Origin: Streptomyces sp. NBC_01224
GTDB lineage: Bacteria > Actinomycetota > Actinomycetes > Streptomycetales > Streptomycetaceae
Assembly: GCF_036002945.1 (NCBI RefSeq)
Contig: NZ_CP108529.1
Coordinates: forward strand, 6,443,001-6,507,000
Reading direction: 5' to 3'
Length of the DNA stretch: 64,000 nucleotides
The translations under genes and the position numbers were made by a program. The notes beneath the pieces were generated by a model. That model did no database searches. It had not been told where the DNA came from and saw only the letters and a list, made by a program, of their open reading frames with translations. This document shows, piece by piece, positions 49,415 to 57,558 of the stretch; within the stretch, counting starts at the first letter, position 1; each line of letters begins with the position of its first letter.

Positions 49415-50821
49415 ATGCTGCCGTCCAGACCTGCCCGCGCGCCCGGACAGGCCCTGACTGTCGCGCTTCTCGCGGTGCTGCTGGGAGTCCTGCTCCCGGC
49501 CACCACCGCGCAAGCGGCGAGCCGCACGGTGCAGGGCGGCAGACTGGACTGGGGCATCAAGTCCTCCTTCCAGAGCTACGTCACGGGCCCCATCGCGAAC
49601 GGAAGTTGGAGCCTGACCGGTGGTGCCGCCACGGTCGGCGGCAGTCAGTTCCGTTTCCACTCCGCCACCGGTTCCTACGACCCGGCGACCGGCGCCTTCG
49701 GCTCCGGCTTCTCGGGCGGGGTCCGCTTCATCGGCCACAAGAAGTCCGACGGCGGCTACGAACTGGACCTCACCATCAGTCGCCCCACCGTCCGCATCAC
49801 GGGCGGCACCGGCACCGTCCATGCCGACATGGTCAGCAAGGACCGGGGGAGCGGCCGTGTCACCTCGGCCTCCCAGGTGCCACTCGCGACGCTCGGTCTG
49901 TCCGGGATCGACATGAAGGGCGGTTCCACCCCCATCGCCCTCAACAACATCCCGGCAACACTGACTTCGCAGGGCGCGAAGGCGTTCGCCGGTTACTACG
50001 CGGCCGGCACGCCGCTCGACCCGGTCAGTCTCTCCGTGGACACCTCCGCCCCGGCCGGGAAGCCGGCCGCGTCCAAGTCCCCCGAGAAGCCGGCGGAGCC
50101 GAAGAAGACCGAGCGGGCCGCGGGCCGCTTCGAGGACGCCGCCGTCGACTGGGGTGTGCGCCGGACCTTCCGCGAGTACGTCACGGGCTCGATCGGCAAG
50201 GGGAAGTGGACCCTCGCCGACGGCGCCCAGGACGGTGGGGCGCTCTTCCGCTTCCCGCGCGGCAAGGGCACGTACGACCCGAAGGGACAGACCCTGGACG
50301 CCGACTTCGCGGGCAGCGTCCGCTTCACGGGAGCCGACGGACTCGATCTGAAACTGTCGGCGGTCGCGGTCCGGGTGAAGGCGGGCAAGGGCACGCTCTC
50401 GGTCGACGTCCTGAGCGATGGCGACCGGTTCAAGGCCGTCCCGCTCGTCACCTTCACCGCAGAGGACTTCACGGCGAAGGACGGTCTCGCCGTCCTCACC
50501 GAAGCCCCCGCCACCCTCACCGCCGACGGCGCCAAGGCGTTCGGCTCGCTCTACAGGGCGGGCACCGCAATGGACCCGCTCTCGCTGGCCGTTGCCGTCG
50601 ACACCAAGGCCGAACTGCCCGCCCTGCCCGACCTGGGCAGTGCTCCCGACCCGTCCGACCCGCCCGCGGAGAAGGCCACCACCGCGGCATCGGTGTCCGA
50701 CTCCGGTTCCGGTTCCCGCACCGGGCTGTATCTCGGCATCGGCGGCGCGGGCGTGCTCGCCGCCGCGGCAGGCGCGCTGTACCTCGCCCGCCGCCGCAGC
50801 ACCCAGCAGAACAACAGCTAG
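49415..50821 (+). CDS. htaA: HtaA-domain heme-binding surface protein, membrane-anchored
   Basis: The 468-residue secreted protein has a signal peptide (cleavage after AQA near 35) and two HtaA domains. The repeats begin LDWGIKSSFQSYVTGPIANG and VDWGVRRTFREYVTGSIGKG and end with LNNIPATLTSQGAKAF and TEAPATLTADGAKAFG. A C-terminal membrane helix (GLYLGIGGAGVLAAAAGALY) and LARRRS tail follow. Conserved Tyr in each repeat likely bind heme. GGAGGGG precedes the ATG. It lies right after the iron box and before a second HtaA gene, in the same direction. Confidence 0.92.
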   Translation: MLPSRPARAPGQALTVALLAVLLGVLLPATTAQAASRTVQGGRLDWGIKSSFQSYVTGPIANGSWSLTGGAATVGGSQFRFHSATGSYDPATGAFGSGFSGGVRFIGHKKSDGGYELDLTISRPTVRITGGTGTVHADMVSKDRGSGRVTSASQVPLATLGLSGIDMKGGSTPIALNNIPATLTSQGAKAFAGYYAAGTPLDPVSLSVDTSAPAGKPAASKSPEKPAEPKKTERAAGRFEDAAVDWGVRRTFREYVTGSIGKGKWTLADGAQDGGALFRFPRGKGTYDPKGQTLDADFAGSVRFTGADGLDLKLSAVAVRVKAGKGTLSVDVLSDGDRFKAVPLVTFTAEDFTAKDGLAVLTEAPATLTADGAKAFGSLYRAGTAMDPLSLAVAVDTKAELPALPDLGSAPDPSDPPAEKATTAASVSDSGSGSRTGLYLGIGGAGVLAAAAGALYLARRRSTQQNNS

Positions 50822-50859
50822 CCAATCCCCCCGTTTCATTCCTGAGGAGACCACCGACC

Positions 50860-52413
50860 ATGGCAGCAACCCGCCGTCCCATAGCTCTCGCCGCCGCCGT
50901 CGCCACGGCAGCCGCCCTCGGCGCGACCGTGTTCGTCCTTCCGGCGCTCGCCGCCGACAGCACCGCCCCGGACGGGGCGGCAGCCGCGGCGCCGAAGCTG
51001 GAGCTGAAGGACGGCACGCTGGAATGGGGCGTCAAGGAGTCCTTCCGCAAGTACCTCGCCTCGTCGTTCTCCGGTGGGAAGATCACCGTCAAGGACGGTG
51101 CCACGCAGGCGCCCGACAACGGTGTGTTCACCTTCGTCAACGGCAAGGGCACCTACGACACGGCCACGCACGGCACCGACACCGCCTTCGAGGGCGGCGT
51201 CCACTTCTACGCCCACGGGGGCGTTCTCGACATCACGCTCTCGGACGTGAAGCTCGCCACGACCGGCACCGGCGGCGCGATCACCGTCGACGTGGCGACC
51301 CCGGAAGGCACCCGGAACGATGTGGCGTTCGCGGCTCTCGACCTGTCGGCGGTGAAGCCGGGCCAGGGTGCGGGCGGCGCGATGGTCTTCAAGGACATCC
51401 CGGCGACGCTCACGAAGGCGGGCTCCGAGGCGTTCAACGGCCAGTACAAGGAGGGTGACGCGCTCGACCCGGCCACACTCTCGGTGAAGGCGGTCTCGGC
51501 CCCGACCACCGAGCCCACCCAGAAGCCGACCACCGAACCGACCGGGAAGCCCACCACGAAGCCCACCGGGAAGCCGACCACCGAGCCGACCGGGAAGCCC
51601 ACCTCGACCGCGTCCCCGTCCCCCTCGGCCACGGTCACCGACAAGCCGGCCGCCGCCGAGCAGGGCGCGATTGTCGACGGCACTCTGGACTGGGGCGTCA
51701 AGAAGTCCTTCCGTACGTACGTCACGGGCCCGATCGCCCACGGCAAGGTCGAGGCGACGGCCGGCGCCGGCGCATCCGGCGACGGCTACCGATTCCCGGA
51801 CGCCACCGGCCACTTCGACGCCGACAAGCAGACCCTCAACGCGGACTTCGACGGCAAGGTCCGCTTCCTGGGCCACGAGGAGAGCGGCGCCTACACCCTC
51901 GACCTCTCCCTCACCGGCATGGAGATCCAGGTGAACGGGACAAAGGGCACTCTGATCGCGGACGTCTCCACCAAGGACCGTGAGACCAAGAAGGTCAGCA
52001 CATACACCGGCCTGGCCGTCGCCGACCTGAAGCTGCCGAAGGGCGAACTCGCGGCCAGGGACGGCGTGGTGACCCTCTCGGCCGTTCCGGCGACTCTCAC
52101 CGCCGACGGCACCAGGGCTTTCGGCGGCATGTACCAGGCGGGCGAGCAGCTCGACGCGCTGACCGTCGTGGTCGCCCTCGACAAGGACGCCGCTCTTCCG
52201 GGCGGCACGGGCTCCACCGGCTCCACAGCCCTGGCGGGAGGCTCCGCGGCCACCGGCGGCGGCAGTGTGGGCGGCGGCTCGGTCGGTGGCTCGGGCTCCC
52301 TCGCCGCCACCGGCTCCGACGTCCCGGCCGGCGCCCTGATCGCCGCCTCGGGTGTCGTCGTGGCGACCGGCGCCGGAGCCGTGATCGCCGCCCGCCGTCG
52401 CCGTAACGCCTGA
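50860..52413 (+). CDS. HtaA-domain heme-binding protein with LAATG sortase signal
   Basis: The 517-residue secreted protein has a signal peptide, HtaA domain 1 (LEWGVKESFRKYLASSFSGG) and a Pro/Thr-rich wall-spanning linker of repeated TEPTGKPT-type units near residues 215-250. HtaA domain 2 (LDWGVKKSFRTYVTGPIAHG) follows, then a Gly/Ser-rich stretch ending with LAATG, a hydrophobic helix and the ARRRRNA tail. LAXTG is the class E sortase signal used in Streptomyces, so the protein is probably linked to the cell wall. GAGGAGA precedes the ATG. It should capture heme and pass it to the first HtaA protein and HmuT. Confidence 0.92.
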   Translation: MAATRRPIALAAAVATAAALGATVFVLPALAADSTAPDGAAAAAPKLELKDGTLEWGVKESFRKYLASSFSGGKITVKDGATQAPDNGVFTFVNGKGTYDTATHGTDTAFEGGVHFYAHGGVLDITLSDVKLATTGTGGAITVDVATPEGTRNDVAFAALDLSAVKPGQGAGGAMVFKDIPATLTKAGSEAFNGQYKEGDALDPATLSVKAVSAPTTEPTQKPTTEPTGKPTTKPTGKPTTEPTGKPTSTASPSPSATVTDKPAAAEQGAIVDGTLDWGVKKSFRTYVTGPIAHGKVEATAGAGASGDGYRFPDATGHFDADKQTLNADFDGKVRFLGHEESGAYTLDLSLTGMEIQVNGTKGTLIADVSTKDRETKKVSTYTGLAVADLKLPKGELAARDGVVTLSAVPATLTADGTRAFGGMYQAGEQLDALTVVVALDKDAALPGGTGSTGSTALAGGSAATGGGSVGGGSVGGSGSLAATGSDVPAGALIAASGVVVATGAGAVIAARRRRNA

Positions 52414-52433
52414 TCCGTCCGGACCGTCCGACG

Positions 52434-52482
52434 ACACCGCCCGGGTGACGGCCCAGTTGTACGGCCGTCACCCGGGCGGTGT
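52434..52482. terminator. Strong stem-loop terminator after HtaA genes
   Basis: A perfect 20-bp inverted repeat (52434-52453 and 52463-52482) with a 9-base loop lies just past the HtaA stop. It ends only 12 bp before the GTG of the next gene, so that gene needs a promoter inside or just after the stem. Confidence 0.9.
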
Positions 52483-52494
52483 TTGAATGCCCAC

Positions 52495-53232
52495 GTGAGC
52501 GACAGCGACTTCGACGTACCCGCAGGCATCGATGTACTGCGCGTGTTCTGCGGCCCCGACGGCCGGCACGGCAACGCCCTCGGGGTCGTACGTGACGGTC
52601 GTACGTACCCCGACGAGGCGTCCCGGCAGGAACTGGCCCGCCGGCTCGGCTTCAGCGAGACCGTGTTCGTCGACGACCCCGAGCGCGGGCAGGTCGACAT
52701 CTACACCCCCGGACTCCGCCTCCCCTTCGCCGGGCATCCGCTCGTCGGCGCCGCATGGCTGCTCGATCTGGAGATCCTGGAGCTGCCGGTCGGGGAGATC
52801 TTCGCCCGTCAGGACGGGGAGTTCACCTGGATCACCGCCCGCCCCGAGTGGGCGCCGCCGCGCACGCTGGAGCGGTACGCATCCGTAGCCGAGGTCGAGG
52901 CGCTGACCGGGCCGCCACCGGGCGAGGGCTGGCTGTACGTATGGGCCTGGGAGGACGAGGCGGCGGGCCGGGTCAGGGCGCGGGCGTTCCCGCGACGTAT
53001 CGATGAGCGCGGCGTCAGCCGCTCCGGTGGAGCCGGGGCTTGCGCCGGGGGCATTGTGGAGGACGAGGCGACGGGGGCGGCGGCGCTGCTGCTCAGCGCG
53101 GAGCTGGGCCGCGCCCTCAACATCAGGCAGGGACGCGGCTCCCAGATCCTCACCGCACCCGCACCGGACGGCACGGTGGAGATCGGGGGTCGCGTCACGC
53201 TGGCGTTTCAGTCAAGCCCTTCCGGCAATTGA
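52495..53232 (+). CDS. PhzF-family protein, C-terminus altered by a repeat
   Basis: The 245-residue PhzF-like protein includes VLRVFCGPDGRHGNALGVV, FSETVFVDDPERGQVDIYTPGLRLPFAGHPLVGAA and EDEATGAAALLLSAEL. The Glu of SETVF is the family's catalytic acid. GTG 52495 is used; TTG 52483 is a second option inside the terminator. The last residues (QSSPSGN) and the stop codon come from an inverted REP-like word, so the native end has been replaced or shifted. Confidence 0.87.
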   Translation: MSDSDFDVPAGIDVLRVFCGPDGRHGNALGVVRDGRTYPDEASRQELARRLGFSETVFVDDPERGQVDIYTPGLRLPFAGHPLVGAAWLLDLEILELPVGEIFARQDGEFTWITARPEWAPPRTLERYASVAEVEALTGPPPGEGWLYVWAWEDEAAGRVRARAFPRRIDERGVSRSGGAGACAGGIVEDEATGAAALLLSAELGRALNIRQGRGSQILTAPAPDGTVEIGGRVTLAFQSSPSGN

Positions 53233-53235
53233 GGA
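53215..53235. repeat. REP-like word, inverted copy overlapping a stop codon
   Basis: AGCCCTTCCGGCAATTGAGG is the reverse complement of the REP-like word at 41698 with three changes. It encodes SPSGN-stop at the end of the PhzF-like gene. Confidence 0.7.
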
Positions 53236-53304
53236 CGAAGCGGCACGGCGGACCGGGCCGACCGACTGACCCCGGTCGCCCCCTCCTCCCGCCCCGCCAC
53301 CGCG

Positions 53305-53967
53305 CTAAGCGCTGAGCGGGAACACCTCGCCCAGCTCCCGGAACACCGCCGTGTTCAGCGCGAACGCCTGCTTGCACTCGGCGACGATGCGTTGCTTCTC
53401 CAGGTCGTCCGCGTTCACCGCGTCCAGCAGTTCGCGGTAACCCCGCTTGAACGAGGCGGGGTTGGAGATCTCCTCGAAGACATAGAACCGGACCCCGTCA
53501 CCCTTGCGCGCGAAGCCCCAGGTCTTCTCCGCCTTGTCGCGGATGATCTGGCCGCCCGAGAGGTCGCCGAGATAGCGGGTGTAGTGGTGTGCGATGTAAC
53601 CGGCGGGCCAGGTGCGGGCGCATTCGGCGACCCGCGCGGCGTACGCGGCCGTGGCGGGCAGTGGCGCCAGGCCCTCGCGCCAGCCGGTACCCCGCAGGTG
53701 GGCCAGATCGCGCTCCAGCTCGGTGGTGCGCATCAGCTCGGGCTGTATGAACGGACCGGCGACCGGGTCGTTCCGCAGCGCCTGGGCCCCCTCTTCCAGT
53801 GCCCGGTACACGAACCACAGCTGCTCGGTGTAACGCGTGTACGCGTCCACTCCGAGGCGTCCGCCCAGCAGGTCGCTCATGAAGGTCGAGGTCTCCGCCT
53901 CGGTGTGCTGCTCGTGCGAGGCGGTGCGGATGAGCGTCGAGAAGGGCGTGGCGACGGTTGCGTCCAA
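53305..53967 (-). CDS. hmuO: Heme oxygenase (biliverdin-forming)
   Basis: The 220-residue HO-1-like enzyme opens heme to biliverdin, CO and Fe2+. It has proximal His in SHEQHTEAE (about 18-26), LWFVYRALEEG, and the distal helix GDLSGGQIIRDKAEK. It starts with TTG 53967, with GGAGG 6 bp upstream. A perfect iron-box-like palindrome lies about 100 bp before the start, so it is induced with the heme uptake genes. It releases iron that could feed cellular pools after HmuTUV import. Confidence 0.95.
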   Translation of the reverse strand: MDATVATPFSTLIRTASHEQHTEAETSTFMSDLLGGRLGVDAYTRYTEQLWFVYRALEEGAQALRNDPVAGPFIQPELMRTTELERDLAHLRGTGWREGLAPLPATAAYAARVAECARTWPAGYIAHHYTRYLGDLSGGQIIRDKAEKTWGFARKGDGVRFYVFEEISNPASFKRGYRELLDAVNADDLEKQRIVAECKQAFALNTAVFRELGEVFPLSA

Positions 53968-54063
53968 GGCGGGCCTCCGGGGGCCGAGGGCGGACGGGAA
54001 GTCCGGAAAGGGGCAGGAGCAGAGACAGAAACATCGGCAGCGGCTGTCGACAACTCCGATCTT

Positions 54064-54084
54064 GCTACTTAGGCTTACCTAAGT
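54064..54084. promoter_or_regulatory. Iron box upstream of hmuO
   Basis: ACTTAGG-CTTA-CCTAAGT (54067-54084) is a perfect 7-bp inverted repeat; aligned to the consensus 19-mer it matches 13 positions including the whole TTAGGCT-ACCTAA core. It lies on the upstream side of the minus-strand hmuO gene. Confidence 0.8.
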
Positions 54085-54180
54085 CAACAGCTTCCCGACA
54101 GGCTGTCGGTAAAAACGATACGCCCGGTTCCGCTTCCGCGCGGGTGCAGCGGACGCGGCGGGAGCAGCGGGGGAGCACGC

Positions 54181-54210
54181 GAAAGCGGCCGCCCGGGGGC
54201 GGCCGCTTTC
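54181..54210. terminator. Terminator downstream of map
   Basis: GAAAGCGGCCGCCC and its inverted copy (14-bp perfect arms, 2-base loop) sit 21 bp past the end of the minus-strand map gene, and in front of the hmuO promoter region. Confidence 0.85.
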
Positions 54211-54231
54211 GAAAGGGAGCTGTCTGCGTGT

Positions 54232-55089
54232 TTACGGGAGCGTCAGGATCTCGGCGCCCGTCTCCGTCACCACCAGCGTGTGCTCGAACTGAGCGGTGCG
54301 CTTGCGGTCCTTCGTCACCACGGTCCAGCCGTCGTCCCACATGTCGTAGTCACGGCTGCCCAGCGTCAGCATCGGCTCGATGGTGAATGTCATCCCGGGC
54401 TGCATCACGGTGGTCGCGTGCGGGCTGTCGTAGTGCGGAATGATCAGACCGGAGTGGAACGAGGAATTGATCCCGTGCCCGGTGAAGTCCCGCACCACCC
54501 CGTACCCGAAGCGCTTCGCGTACGACTCGATGACCCGTCCGATCACATTGACCTGCCGGCCCGGCCGGACCGCTTTGATGGCCCGGTTCAGCGACTCCTC
54601 GGTGCGCTCCACGAGCAGCCGCGACTCCTCGTCCACGTCGCCGCAGAGGTACGTGGCGTTGTTGTCGCCGTGCACCCCGTTGATGTACGCCGTGACGTCG
54701 AGGTTCACGATGTCGCCGTCGCGCAGCACCGTGGAGTCCGGGATGCCGTGGCAGATCACCTCGTTGAGCGAGGAACAGAGCGACTTGGGAAATCCGCGGT
54801 AGCCGAGCGTCGACGGATAGGCGCCGTGATCGCACATGAACTCATGGGCGACCCGGTCGAGTTCGTCCGTAGTGACGCCCGGGGCGATGTGCTTCGCGGC
54901 CTCCGCCATCGCCTGCGCGGCGATCCGCCCCGCGATGCGCATGCGCTCGATGGTGTCGGCGTCCTGGATCTCCGGTCCGGTGTACGGGGTAGGGGCCGGC
55001 TTGCCCACGTATTCGGGGCGCCGGATGTTTCCGGGTACGGAACGGATGGGAGTGATCTCCCCGGGTACGAGCAGCGACTGGCCAGACAT
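54232..55089 (-). CDS. map: Type I methionine aminopeptidase
   Basis: The 285-residue enzyme removes N-terminal Met. The metal site is complete: Asp in VNLDVTAYINGVHGDNNATY (both Asp), His in TGHGINSSFH, Glu in TFTIEPML and Glu in AQFEHTLVV. An N-terminal extension of about 35 residues (GNIRRPEYVGKP) is typical of the actinobacterial form. The ATG (55089) is 7 bp downstream of a TAGACT -10 element (55097-55102 on the minus strand), so the mRNA is probably leaderless. Confidence 0.96.
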   Translation of the reverse strand: MSGQSLLVPGEITPIRSVPGNIRRPEYVGKPAPTPYTGPEIQDADTIERMRIAGRIAAQAMAEAAKHIAPGVTTDELDRVAHEFMCDHGAYPSTLGYRGFPKSLCSSLNEVICHGIPDSTVLRDGDIVNLDVTAYINGVHGDNNATYLCGDVDEESRLLVERTEESLNRAIKAVRPGRQVNVIGRVIESYAKRFGYGVVRDFTGHGINSSFHSGLIIPHYDSPHATTVMQPGMTFTIEPMLTLGSRDYDMWDDGWTVVTKDRKRTAQFEHTLVVTETGAEILTLP

Positions 55090-55147
55090 GTCAGCGAGTC
55101 TAACCAGCGTGCTTGGGGCAGCATGGCCCCGAGGGAAGGAGCCGATG

Positions 55148-55378
55148 ATGGCCCTGTTCAAGAAGCGCACGGTCGGCAAGCCGGGCGAGTGGTACTACTG
55201 CCTGCAGCATCAGAAGGTCGAGGAGGGCCCCGAGTGCCCGGCCAAGGACCGTTTCGGGCCGTATGCCTCCCGCGAGGAGGCGGAACACGCGATGCAGACG
55301 GCGCAGGAGCGGAATCTTGAGTGGGAGACGGATCCCAAGTGGCACGACCGGGCCACTCCGCCCGACCCGGAGGCGTGA
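55148..55378 (+). CDS. Small conserved-type hypothetical protein, 76 aa
   Basis: The protein is small, with a possible SPOR-like or ribbon fold: MALFKKRTVGKPGEWYYCLQ, HQKVEEGPECPAKDRFGPY, ASREEAEHAMQTAQERN. AAGGAG stands 6 bp before ATG 55148 (ATG 55145 is directly adjacent). It is divergent from map. Two Cys (YYCLQ, PECPAK) could bind metal. Function unknown, but size, ribosome site and codon bias indicate a true gene. Confidence 0.82.
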   Translation: MALFKKRTVGKPGEWYYCLQHQKVEEGPECPAKDRFGPYASREEAEHAMQTAQERNLEWETDPKWHDRATPPDPEA

Positions 55379-55391
55379 GCGGGGGCTCCGT

Positions 55392-55410
55392 CCGGGGGCT
55401 CCGCCCCCGG
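55392..55410. terminator. Hairpin between convergent small gene and MFS gene
   Basis: CCGGGGGC-TCC-GCCCCCGG is a perfect 8-bp stem after the 76-aa gene. It is followed by a REP-like word (CCTCAGACGCCGGCGGGGCT, 55420-55439) that runs into the 3' end of the convergent MFS gene (stop at 55422). Confidence 0.6.
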
Positions 55411-55419
55411 GCCCCCGCT

Positions 55420-55439
55420 CCTCAGACGCCGGCGGGGCT
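55420..55439. repeat. REP-like word, variant copy
   Basis: CCTCAGACGCCGGCGGGGCT differs from the word at 41698 at four positions. It overlaps the end of the convergent MFS gene and probably supplies its last codons (SPAGV). Confidence 0.55.
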
Positions 55440-56723
55440 GGACTCTCTGGCCGCGCGCCTGCGTACCGCGTCCTCGTCCGTCCCGGAGTCGTACGTCAGC
55501 AGCTTCGGCAGCGCTGCGGTGAGCAGCGCGACCGAGGCGACGCACGCCGCACCCCCGCTCCAGATCGCGGAGCGGGTCCCCGTCCAGCCCGCCATCGCGC
55601 CGGCCCGCACCTGGCCCAGCTGCGGGCCGACGCTGTACGAGAGCACCTCGATGCCTGCCAGCCGGCCCCGCAGCTCCTCCGGGATGGTCTGGTTCCAGAT
55701 CGTGGAGCGGCCCAGACCGCTGAGCATGTCCCCCGCGCCCGCCACCGCCAGGCAGACCAGCACCAGCCACACATTGCTGAACCATCCGGCCGCCGCGATC
55801 GCCAGCCCCCAGGCCGCCGCCCCGAACACGACGAACAGCCCGTGCCGCCGTACCCGTGACGTCCAGCCACTGGTCAGGCCCAGGACCAGCGAGCCGACCG
55901 ACCCCGCCGCGTACATCAGGCCCAGCGACCAATCGGCATCCAGCTCGTCCGCGAGGAACGGGAAGATCGTGTTCGGGAAGGCGAAGAACATCGCCGCCAG
56001 ATCGACCGCGTACGTCCCCAGCAGCACCGGGCGGCTCCAGGCATACCTCGCCCCCTCGGCAATGCCGCGCAGCGACGGCTTCCGGCTGTCCGGGGCGGGC
56101 GGCGCGGGCGCCAGCCGCAGACACAGGACCACGGAGACGGTGAACGTGACCACCGTGACCGTGTATGCCGTGGCGTGCCCGGCGTAGGCCACCACCAGTC
56201 CTGCCACCGCCGGGCCGGTGATCGCGCCGAACTGCCAGCGCAGCGAGTTCAGTGCGGCGGCCGCGGTCAGCTGGTCGTGCGGCACGATCCGGGCCATCAG
56301 TGAATCCAGCGCGGGCCGCTGGAGCCCGGCGAGCGCGGAGACCCCGCCCGCGACCAGATAGAGCGGCCAGAGCATCGGGTCGGGCAGCGCGGCGTTCACC
56401 AGGAGTACGAGGGCGAGCAGCCCCAGCCCCGCCTCGGTGCCCAGGATCACCTTGCGGCGATCCGCGGAGTCCGCGAGCGCTCCGCCGTACAGACCGAAGA
56501 CGACCAGCGGCACCAGCTCGACCGCCCCCATCGCACCGACGGCCAGCGGCGAACCCGTCAGCTCCTTGATCTGGAGCGGCAGCGCGATCAGCGCCATGAA
56601 GCTGCCGAAGTAGGTCACCAGGCCCTGGATCCACAGCAGCCGGAAGTCGGCCGAGGAGCGCAGGGGCGAGAGATCGGGCAGCAGAGCAAAGAGCCGGGCG
56701 GCCGGGGAGGGAACTGAGGTCAC
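55422..56723 (-). CDS. MFS transporter (EntS-like exporter)
   Basis: The 433-residue DHA3-type MFS protein has about 12 membrane segments, FRLLWIQGLVTYFGSFMALI in TM1, LYGGALADSADRRKVIL (motif A) and GLGRSTIWNQTIPEELRGRLAG. It resembles enterobactin exporter EntS and macrolide exporters. Siderophore or drug export is possible, although no iron box is seen before it. The start is GTG 56723. The C-terminal tail (AARESSPAGV) overlaps a REP-like word. Confidence 0.9.
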   Translation of the reverse strand: MTSVPSPAARLFALLPDLSPLRSSADFRLLWIQGLVTYFGSFMALIALPLQIKELTGSPLAVGAMGAVELVPLVVFGLYGGALADSADRRKVILGTEAGLGLLALVLLVNAALPDPMLWPLYLVAGGVSALAGLQRPALDSLMARIVPHDQLTAAAALNSLRWQFGAITGPAVAGLVVAYAGHATAYTVTVVTFTVSVVLCLRLAPAPPAPDSRKPSLRGIAEGARYAWSRPVLLGTYAVDLAAMFFAFPNTIFPFLADELDADWSLGLMYAAGSVGSLVLGLTSGWTSRVRRHGLFVVFGAAAWGLAIAAAGWFSNVWLVLVCLAVAGAGDMLSGLGRSTIWNQTIPEELRGRLAGIEVLSYSVGPQLGQVRAGAMAGWTGTRSAIWSGGAACVASVALLTAALPKLLTYDSGTDEDAVRRRAARESSPAGV

Positions 56724-56817
56724 GAGGGCTCATGGTCCGGCGCCGTAGGTGCCCTCTGCAACAGATTTTGGCGGCGGCCGGGGTGACCGGCCGGTCCCGC
56801 CGCGCGATCCCGGACTC

Positions 56818-57417
56818 TCACCACCGGGCCGGTGGTGGCGCCGTCAGCTGGTCGGCGAGCCGGGACAGCCGGTCCCGGAAGCGGCGGCCGCGCGGTGCGG
56901 GGGCGCTGTTCTCCCCGGCCGCCGCGCTCACCAGATGCTGCACGGTGTCCAGATCGACATCGTCGCTGCCGGTCACCGCGAGCGTCTCGTGGGCGAGCCC
57001 CCGCACCTCCGGGTCGCCGTCGTCCAGAGAGAGCACCGTCGCCCCGGCCCGGCGGGCGTCGTGCACCCGCTCCAGCAGCCCGGCACCGGGCCGCTCCGGG
57101 GCCACCAGGAGCAGCGTCTCGCCCCGTCCGGCCGCCTCGATCCTGCACAGGCCGACGGCCAGATGCGCCGGATCGCCCGGCTCCACCCGGTGGCGTACCA
57201 GGGTGGGTGTCAGCTCGGGCAGCCCGGACCAGGTCGACTCGTCGACCAGATGGGCCGCCAGATGCCACGGCTCGTACACCGCAGTCCCCACCAGCAGCAG
57301 CCCGCCGCGGTGCGGGACGACGGACGACCTGAGCGCCCCGGCGAACCGCCGGGCCGCCGCGGGCCACTCGGTCCCGGCGAGCACTTCACGCAGCAGGGCG
57401 ACGCGTACGGCATCCAT
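56818..57417 (-). CDS. Hypothetical protein, 199 aa
   Basis: The protein is soluble with an alpha/beta pattern (RGGLLLVGTAVYEPWHLAAHL, GETLLLVAPERPGAGLLERV, GATVLSLDDGDPEV) and looks like a degenerate Rossmann or SIS-like fold. There are no catalytic motifs. It lies between the EntS-like gene (same strand) and the divergent F420 reductase gene. Function unknown. Confidence 0.75.
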   Translation of the reverse strand: MDAVRVALLREVLAGTEWPAAARRFAGALRSSVVPHRGGLLLVGTAVYEPWHLAAHLVDESTWSGLPELTPTLVRHRVEPGDPAHLAVGLCRIEAAGRGETLLLVAPERPGAGLLERVHDARRAGATVLSLDDGDPEVRGLAHETLAVTGSDDVDLDTVQHLVSAAAGENSAPAPRGRRFRDRLSRLADQLTAPPPARW

Positions 57418-57558
57418 GGCCCGGCATCATGCCCCAGGGCCTGGCCCCGCCACGGGCGAACGACGGCGGAACCATCCGAACGGGCCATGCGGAGCGATCC
57501 GGATCGCGCGGCCGACGACGGAGCGTTCGCCTCCAACGCGGGCAGTAGTGTCGAAGCC

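Noticed and set aside
51500..51610. Tandem DNA repeat as a possible minisatellite
   Set aside because: The repeat encodes the Pro/Thr-rich TEPTGKPT linker of the wall protein and is explained as coding sequence.
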